From: Loripinus fragilis
Taxonomy: Eukaryota; Mollusca; Bivalvia; Lucinida; Lucinidae
NCBI GenBank assembly: GCA_964019695.1
Contig: OZ026517.1
Coordinates: 52,817,672 to 52,881,671, forward strand
Length of the DNA stretch: 64,000 nucleotides
Reading direction: 5' to 3'
Positions within the stretch are counted from its first letter, which is position 1; each line of letters starts with the position of its first letter. This document shows, in pieces, positions 38,801 to 47,800 of the stretch. The notes below the pieces were generated by a model. It ran no database searches and was not told where the DNA came from. It saw nothing but the letters and a program-made list of their open reading frames with translations. The translations under genes were made by a program, and so were the position numbers.

Positions 38801-41800
38801 AGGAGCTGTATGTTAGATTCTATTTATCATATGACATTAAAATTACTTGAAAACACTTTTTTTTGCGAAGACATCGAGATTTGCTATCTTTTACACAAAG
38901 TTACAATGGACGTCATTATGTACCGTTATTAAATCTGTAAACCACTAGTGGTTTAATGATTTTATTGCATTACGTTATTTCACTACCAGGCGCAATGTCA
39001 TGTGATATCTATAATTGTACCTACAGAAAACTAACTGGGTCCAAACTGTTTCCAAGAGTATCCGCCAATGGCACTGGCAAGCAAAGAGTTTACGGGTTTT
39101 TTAAGCATGAATAAAAGTCCTGCTGTACTTTTCATTCTATTTACCTCTGGACTATTTCTTATGGTGTTTTGATAGTTGCAGGATTTGTCTCTAACGACTT
39201 CATTTTCCTTATCATTTATTCATCTCTATTCCCTATTAAACAATTAAACAGTCCAGTCATTTTTAATTGCTACGGAAGACAATAGCACGCTATGGTTCAT
39301 AGGGTAACAGCATTAATCAATTAAGGCAGAATATCAATTTGCATTGCCCATTTCCTGCCATTCACGCCAAATGCTGTCTGCTTTCTCATCTGCTTATTTA
39401 CTTTGGTTGTATATACTGCTAATTGTATAAGCCCAGATCACACAGCAGTCTGATCAGAGTTCGTAATGTTTGCTTACATGATGAAAGTAGTCTGAGTGCA
39501 TTTTTTATATATGCAGCAGACGTAAAAAGCAGAAGACATTTTCAGGACAACAAATATTGGCAGGATAATGATTAAACTATTACCTCTTGAATTTCAGGAC
39601 CTGACAGGGATAGGTTTTAACCCTTAAAGCGCCAACCAGTGTCGTCTACTGATAACCTTTGCAAACAGTTTGGATCCAGATTGGGCCCAACAAAACGTCA
39701 GTCCCGATCTGGATCCAAACTGTCTGACACTCTGATGGTATTCCTGAAACAATTGTTTTTGAAAAAGTTGATTTTGAAAAAAATCAGCAAACAACTAAAA
39801 AACTCAAAGAATTACCCAGTAGCTAGGCCAAAGAGTTTAAACATTTTGGCCAGTACATTAATTTTAGTGTTTATTACATTTGTGGTGAAATTTTGCATGC
39901 ATTTTTGTTGTCTGCTGTTTATTTTTAAAATTAACCGTTTTGAAAAATTCTTTCATGAATCTGAGTATCAGACAGTTGAGTTTCAAACAGTTTGGGTCCA
40001 GATCAGGCCCAAACTGATTGCCTGGGTTATCAGCAAATTACATTAGCAGACAAAGAATAAATAAGTCTGCATGTACCTACAGAGATCTATATATTAAACT
40101 GTGTTCATTAAATTACCTTCTATGGGGTAAAATTAATGCCATTTTATTCTAATCCATATCATGGGAAAACCCATCTGTGCATTCAGGTAAAAATTGAGAT
40201 ACTCTCTGAGATACTGGCTGAGAAGGCTGCTTCCCCCTTACCTGGTTACAAATTCAAAATTTTTAATATGGGTACAAGACTAGTCATAGGTTTAGATAAA
40301 CAAAATTTGTGAGCGTAAAAATGTAAATATTTTCTTAACCATCAGTATAAGCATATGTTTTGGGTGCTCAAAAGAACCGCCTCATTGAGACGGTTCTTTT
40401 GAGTACCCACAACATATGTTTTGGTTGAGAAATAAGAAAATTAGAAAATTAAAAATGAGATGGTTCATTTGAGCACCCAAAACATACATTAAAACTGATG
40501 GGTAAGAAAATATTTACAATTTTACGCTCAAAAAATGTGTTATATCTAAACCTATGACTGTACACTGTTTTCAATACAGGCTGTAAACTAGAATCTGCCT
40601 CAGTTTGTATAGCTTTAATATAATCAGTAAGAGAAGGGTTAAAAATGAACAAGAAAAATTAGGTATTTTTCTCTCTCACGGGTAACCCTCAGTATTATGT
40701 AAGTGTCATGCATTTTATTGCTTTTCATGTGGATTTATAATCTTTACCTGTTCATTTCCCCACCACACTTGGTGCGATCTTTTAACCCGCATTTAATTGC
40801 ATACCCATAGCAAGGGATAAGATGCTTTCGTTTTCAATCAAAAAATTGCTTAATTTTTTTCTAATTTCTAATTTAAAATGTTTTCTGTGGTGCTTAATGG
40901 AAGCATATCAATGAGACGCTTCCAATGAGTAAACCAACAGCATATGTTTTTGTTAAGAAATAAGAAAATTAACAATGATATCACACCTGTCTGACGATTG
41001 AGTATTGTCAATAAAATTCATTAAATGCTGCTATCAATGAAATGTGCGTGTCAAACAAAAATAGTTATGTGCATAAAATGGAGTGTGGAAAGTGAGGACC
41101 CGGATATGTTTGCTAATTTGTGCAGTATAATCAAGGGCCCACCAAAATTATATGATCCAGCATAGGAGAGCAGTGAAGTCCCAGATGAATGTGGTAGGCT
41201 GATCAAAGAATTGGGTATTTTCTGGTCAGGTTTGCTGCTATTTTAACTCTCTGTCTGCATATGCCATCAATCTGCTAAAACCTTTTGCAATCAGTTTGGA
41301 TCCAGATCAGGCCCAACAAAATGTTGGGCCTGATCTGGATCCAAACTGGTTGACACTCTGATAGCAATTCTAAAAGAAAATTTCCAAAAAATGTTGATTT
41401 TGAAAAAAATCGACAAAAAACGACAAAAAAGCACGAAAATTTTCCGGCAAGCAACTAGTTTTAAAACAAAGAAAAATATCACAGATTCATCATAAAATAA
41501 TTCTCTTTAATGCCTTTGTATCTATTCACTGATATAACTCAATTAAAAGGGATTTTATTTATCTTTCACTGATAAAGGGCACTCCTAGTCTCTCTGTGCG
41601 CAATCAGGATATCCAAGGAGGCTGATCAGACAATGGGTCATCAGTGTAGATGCAGTACTTAATAATAGACATTCTAATACACTTGCAAATGCAACGCGAC
41701 GTCTGATTGAATAACGTCATAAATTTGCGACAGTATATCCTGGGATATACTGTCGCAAACCCGACGTCATTACGTAACGTTGCTTTTCATTGGTTGACAA

Positions 41801-44800
41801 GTGATATATGCAGCTGACGCGTCGCCTTAAAACTAAATTTCCGACAGTATATTCGACGATATACCTCCCCAAATGAAAATTTTGAATACAGTTATCCCCT
41901 AAATAATATGCTGATCAGACAGAAAACTTAACTCTTTGCATGCTGATTAATATTTCATGCTATTGTTGTTTTCAAAATACACTTTCCAGGAACACTATCA
42001 GAGTGTCAAACGGTTTGGATCCAGATCAGTCAACCCTGATCTAGGTCCAAACCCTTAACAGATCCTTATCTAGGTCCAAACTGTTTGCAAAGGTTGTCAG
42101 TAGATGAAAAAAGTCGCTGCTAGCAAGGAGAGAGTTAAAAGATTTTCACATGGCCCTTAAATTTCATTTATTCACTCAAATGAAACTTCAAGTACGAACA
42201 GATTAATCTCAAATCTTTTCAATAAATTTTGACAAATATGCATACTAAATCTTTCCATGTGCAAAGCAAATATATGTGACAAAAGAAAATACTCAGTTTA
42301 TCTTTTTTCCCAAAATTGCTAAAGGTTTGTTATTATAGAGAAAATGTCCTTGAGTGAATGAATAAAAACTCAAGAATAAAAGTTCAAGACCAGTGTATTG
42401 ACTAATAATGATGAGATATATCCGATTACCCCTTGAACTGTTCAATAGATTAATACTGTATTCAATCTAATAAGTGGACATGCTCCTTTATGTGCACACA
42501 GAGTTCTTTTTGACTCAGCTAGAGTGTGTATTTTTTTTCCTTTTCTCCATCAATTTTTAAGTCTATTAAAAAATTGTTATATTCCTTTCTTACCAATCAG
42601 TTTAAACATATGTTTTGGGTGCTCAAGAGGGGGTCTCGTAGAGACCATTCTTTTTAGTACCCACAACACGCTTTGGTTGAGAAATAAGAATTAAATTTTC
42701 GAATTAACCCTTAAAGCGCCAATCACAACTGCAGCAGACGACAAATTTTGCGACATCTTTCCCAAATTTCGACAAAAATAAGGTATGATATTACATGAGA
42801 ATCGTCTGTCAGCAGACGATTCTCATGAAATATCATGCCTTATTTTTGAAAAAGCGGCAAAATTTGCAATTGTTGTCTGCTGCAAAATATAGGTGGTGCT
42901 TTAGGGTTAAGCACTCTGAACAGTTTGCCAGAGCCTCTAGTTTTGGCATACAAAGTACAGATAATGATGAAGGTTCAGACAGAAAATAAAACCTCAATCA
43001 CCACTAGATAGCTGTGTATGCATGTTTAAACAGTGATTTAACTCTTTGCTTTCTAGTTTCCTCCCCTGATAACCTTTGCAAACAGTTTGGACCCAGATCA
43101 GGCCCAACAAAATGTTGGGCCTGATCTGAGTCCAAACTTTTCGACACTGATGGTATTCCTGAAAGAATTTTTCGAAAAAGTTGATTTTGAAAAAAATCAG
43201 GCGACAAAAAAGCATACAAAATTACCCAGCATGCAAGAGTTAAAGCATATGCGATAAGTAGAGTCTGTGCTCGATAAGAGTAGAGTTACGTAGTTGGTCA
43301 CGTAATGGTACTTTATTCACCTGATAGGACAAATATAGGGTTTTCTTTCATACTTCTAACTATAGACCTGTTTCATCATTCTACTCTTATCGAGCACAGA
43401 CTTTACCATTATGTCATAAGGAGGGAACGATTTTGTTTACAATTTGAAAACCACTCCCTATTACTCTGACCACCCATAAGCATTGGTCATCATATGGTAA
43501 TTTAATATCAGGTGATCTTAACCCTTATCAAGCTGTATATATTTATGTACAACACTCCGTCACAGTGTTTTACACTAACAGTATTGTATCTGCAAGCATG
43601 TATTTACAATCATAGAGCAAAACAATGTGGATCCTGATCAGATGGCTTCATTAGAAGCCAGCTGATCTGGATCTACAATGTTTTCAAAAAAGGATAAATC
43701 CATAATCAGCAGGTCAAGGGTTAAAAACTACTCGTGTGATTACAGATTTAAGAACCCAATGCTTTGCAGTCTTTAAGTCGAATAAAACTTCATTCATTTG
43801 GGTCAAAATTTGGTGACAAGATTTCAATATTTTTATTGACATATTTTAACTCTTTGCATGCTGGGTAATATTTACATTCTTTTTTGTCATCAGAGTAGAT
43901 CCAAACTGTAAGGCACCACTAGCAAGGAAAGATTTAAAGTTTGTTTACGACCTATTTTGGCAGGCAACTAGCATTCCAAATTTTTGAACATCTACCGTAC
44001 CCTGCTAACAGGACAGATTGACTGACAAGACAAAAGCAATAAGCCCCCCTCAACTTTTTCAAAGTTGGGGGCATTGTCTTGTTTATTTTGTTGTTGCTTT
44101 ACGTCCCAAATCAACAGCTATGGTCATGACCGGACGGTCAGTTCACCTGACCACACTTTTTCCTGGGCAAGCTTGAACAAGCGGTTAACCAGTACTTTGC
44201 GCACATACTTTAGCTTGTAACTGACAACAGCCCTTCTTGAATGATTCAACGGAAGGGAGGAGAATGACCATAGAAATTATTTCATGATCAATCTCCTGAA
44301 AGTATGGGACCGGGCCAGGATCGAATTCGGGACCCCTGGATTTGCAGTCAGACATGCATCTGTAGCCAGACACGTTACCGACTGTGCTACGTGGCCCAGT
44401 AAAAATGGGGGCATAAAATTATTGTTTAATTAAAGATGTTGCAGCTCTGTTAATGTCAGTTGTTTTGCAGAAAATGCCTCTGGTTCTGACATACTTACTT
44501 CCTGCCCATGCTTTCACCGGCTGTTTATGGTTGACATGTTGTGGTGAATGTGTACTTGATGGAGAAACATTTGAATTATCTACTTCTGGCCCTAGAAAAA
44601 AAGATGACATTACCTTAATAATAATGCATATCAGGTCCTGCAAAACATTTTTGACAATTCAGGTTAACTTGATTTCATTTGTTTGTTGCATGCCATGCTT
44701 ACACATACACAGACCAAACACAATATGCAACAGATCTTTGATACAGATCTGCAGATGACGAAAAAGAATATGCATACCCAGCATGCAATGTGTTAAAAAG

Positions 44801-47800
44801 CAGTACTATACCCGACAAAAAAAGAAACGCACCACTACGATTTTCCCATTAAGATCTCCTTTTTATACGAAAATGTTAATTGTCATGAAATATTCATTTC
44901 TGATCATATTTTACTAAAACTTAAGTGTGACATAGATGAATATCTGTACTTTCCCTGTGTAGGCACAAAACACATCAAGGCAAAGGGTAAAGGAGTTTTG
45001 GAAGTGTTAATTCAACGCTACTGTCTACATGAAATTCCAAATATGTTTTACATCAGCAAAGTATGAAAACGATATGTTGTCTTTATGTGAGACAACCAAT
45101 GTGTTTATTGATGCTTTTTTGTTATTCCAAAATCCATTTTCACCAGTTAGGATCATTGAAATTGATTAAAACAATGTTGAAATCTCTAAATGTTTGTAAG
45201 GTTTATCTCCAGTGTGGAATCGTTACCCAAAGGGTAGTCACAAAACAAAGGCTACCTAGTGTTCAATTATCGCGAATGATTAATTTAAAGATAGAATTTG
45301 CAAAGAATAAGTTTCTGGGTACAATTTGGTCTACTGAGATGAATCTAATTGCTTGAACTGATCCAGTAAGAGAGCATTATAAAATGCTTATTTCTTGTGA
45401 CTTTAAGATTTGACCCCCACTTGGTTCATGACCAAATTTCTTTAACACAATTTCGACGCCTGATTGCACCAGGCGTGTGACGCAGCAGTACCTGACATAC
45501 CTTTGCACTGATATTAACTAAATTGGCCTATCACTTGTGATCTTCCTGAGAGTTGAACAGTTCTAAGTGGTGCGTTTCTTTTTTTGTCGGGTATATTTTC
45601 AGAGAAAACAGCTGTCTCCCCACCACACATTATATGTCATACACTCAAATTTGACCAGTGACCTTGAAAATTATGACAAAACTTCATGTCACATTGTTAT
45701 ATCCATGCGAATCTGGTTCCAATCCACCCACCAGTTCATGAGAATTCTTAGACACAAGAAAGCATCATGCTAACACCGACGCCAACGTGATCCGCACCAA
45801 AAACCAATGTGCCCCTCCCCTTTCACGGGTGAGGTGACATAATTACTAAGTCTCTGTTGTTCACACACTGTACATGTATATGTAAGTTGTTGAAGGTTTA
45901 AACTGTAAGACAGTGCTGGCTGATAACAGGCAAATGCGTTCTTTTGGATGGACTGAAGTTATCATGCATGTATTGTGATGTTATTTGATTTATGAGATGA
46001 TGTTATCCCTTCACATTGGCATGGCATTCAGCATAGTTTTTGATGACTTTACCTTCGCTCTTTGATTTTAAATATGATCAGTTAATATGAGTATATGATA
46101 AAGGCATTATAACATCAATTTTGGTACAATCAAATGATCAACCCTCAACCATTACCTGCCTTCATGCTGAAGATTTTGGGTGGGTAAGGTGCTGGTATGC
46201 CAGTTTGATATATTGGAAAGTCAACCAAATGAACAGAAAAGTTACAAAATTCATGAAACTTGTTCCAATTATATCTGTTTTCCTCACTCATTCTATTCTT
46301 TTGGCCTTCATTAAAGATTATTTTTTTCTCCCACCAGTGGTAACTTTTGGCTGCTGTAAATCTTTGCAAACAGTTTGGATCCAGACTATTTGACACTGAG
46401 ACTGACGATATTCGTGAACGATTTTTGATCTAAATTTTAAACAAGAGGGCCCTAGGGCCCTGGATGGCTCACCTGAATCCTGGCACATGAGGAGATGATG
46501 TATTGGCCTGTGGCTTAAGAGATATCAGTTAAATATAATTCTATTTTTAGCTCTGGTGGCCATGTTGTTCAGCTGATCAGTTTTTGAATTTGGACCAGTG
46601 GTCCAGGAGGAGATGTCATTTAAAGATACAGTAAAACCTGTGTAAAACAGCTACTCAAAAATGGACAAAGCAAAGATCTTTATGACAAATGGTAAAGGGG
46701 AACATTATGCAATACATTTGACCTGCATTAAGCAATAGTTAGTCTTGAAATACAATTTTTTGTCTTTTTGAGAGTGGCCATTTTACACAGGTTTTACTGT
46801 CTTATCTAGAGCTCTGGTGGCCTTTTTGTTCAGCGCAGCCAAACCATTTGTGCAATTTTGGTAGAGGGAATTATGAGGAACATTTCAGTGAAATTATTTT
46901 GAATTTAGACCAGTTGTTAAGGAGATGTCATTTAAGATATTTCTTATCTAGAGCTCTGGTGGCCCCTTTGTTCGGCAGAGCAGAACCATTTGTGCAATTT
47001 TGGTAGAGGGAATTATGAGGAACATTTCTGTGAAATTATATTGAATTGAGGCCAGTGTTTCAGGAGGAGATGCCGTTTAAAAGACATTTCTTATCTAGAG
47101 CTCTGGTGACCCCTTTCTTCAGCTGAGCGGAACCTGTTGTGCAGTTTTGGATCAGGGCTGTATGAGGAACATTTCCTTGACAATTTTTTGAATTTGGAGC
47201 AGTGGTCCAGGAGGAGATATCATTTAAAGATATATCTTATCTAGAGCTCTGGCGACCCCTTTGTTCAGTGAAGTGGAACCAATTGTGCAATTTCGGTAGA
47301 GGGCATCATGAGGAACATTTCTGTGAAATTATTTTGAATTTAGACCAGTTGTTAAGGAGATGTTGTTTAAGATATTTCTTATCTAGAGCTCTGGTGGCCC
47401 CTTTGTTCGGCAGAGCAGAACCATTTGTGCAATTTTAGTAGAAGCCATCATGAGGAGCAATTCTGTGAAATTATTTTGAATTTGGACCAGTGGTTCAGGA
47501 GGAGATGTCGTTTAAAGATATTTCTCATCTAAAGCTCTGTCAGCCCTTTTGTTCAGTGGAGCTGAACCACTTGTGCAATTTTGGTAGAGGGCATCATAAG
47601 GAATATTTCTGTAAAATCATTTTGAATTTGGACCAGTGGTTCAGATGTTGTTTAAAAGATCTAATCTGGAGCTCTGGCTGCCCTATTATTTGGTGAAGCG
47701 GAACCATTTGCAATTTTGGAAGAGAACATTATGGGGAACATTAATTAATATATTCCTGTGAAATTATTTAAATTTAGACTGGTGGTTCCGGAGGAGATGT

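Larger units (their letters stand above)
37964..44498 (-). other. CEP97 intron b-c
   Basis: Rich in TTAA-family copies (38068-38392, 38510-38662, 39617-39840, 39885-40055, 41243-41464, 41928-42138, 43038-43243, 43846-43937), plus families F, G, H, I, L, N, O, a foldback (43256-43406) and a tRNA-derived SINE (44085-44399). Confidence 0.7.

Noticed and set aside
42994..43219. Open frames reading ...GPDLGPNCLQRLS...
   Set aside because: The same reading recurs at 14116, 23565, 41291 and 59010 because all are family A repeats; the apparent protein conservation is repeat DNA.
45063..45356. 97-codon frame inside the TA-flanked element
   Set aside because: No transposase motif and no resemblance to a known family; likely chance within a non-autonomous element.
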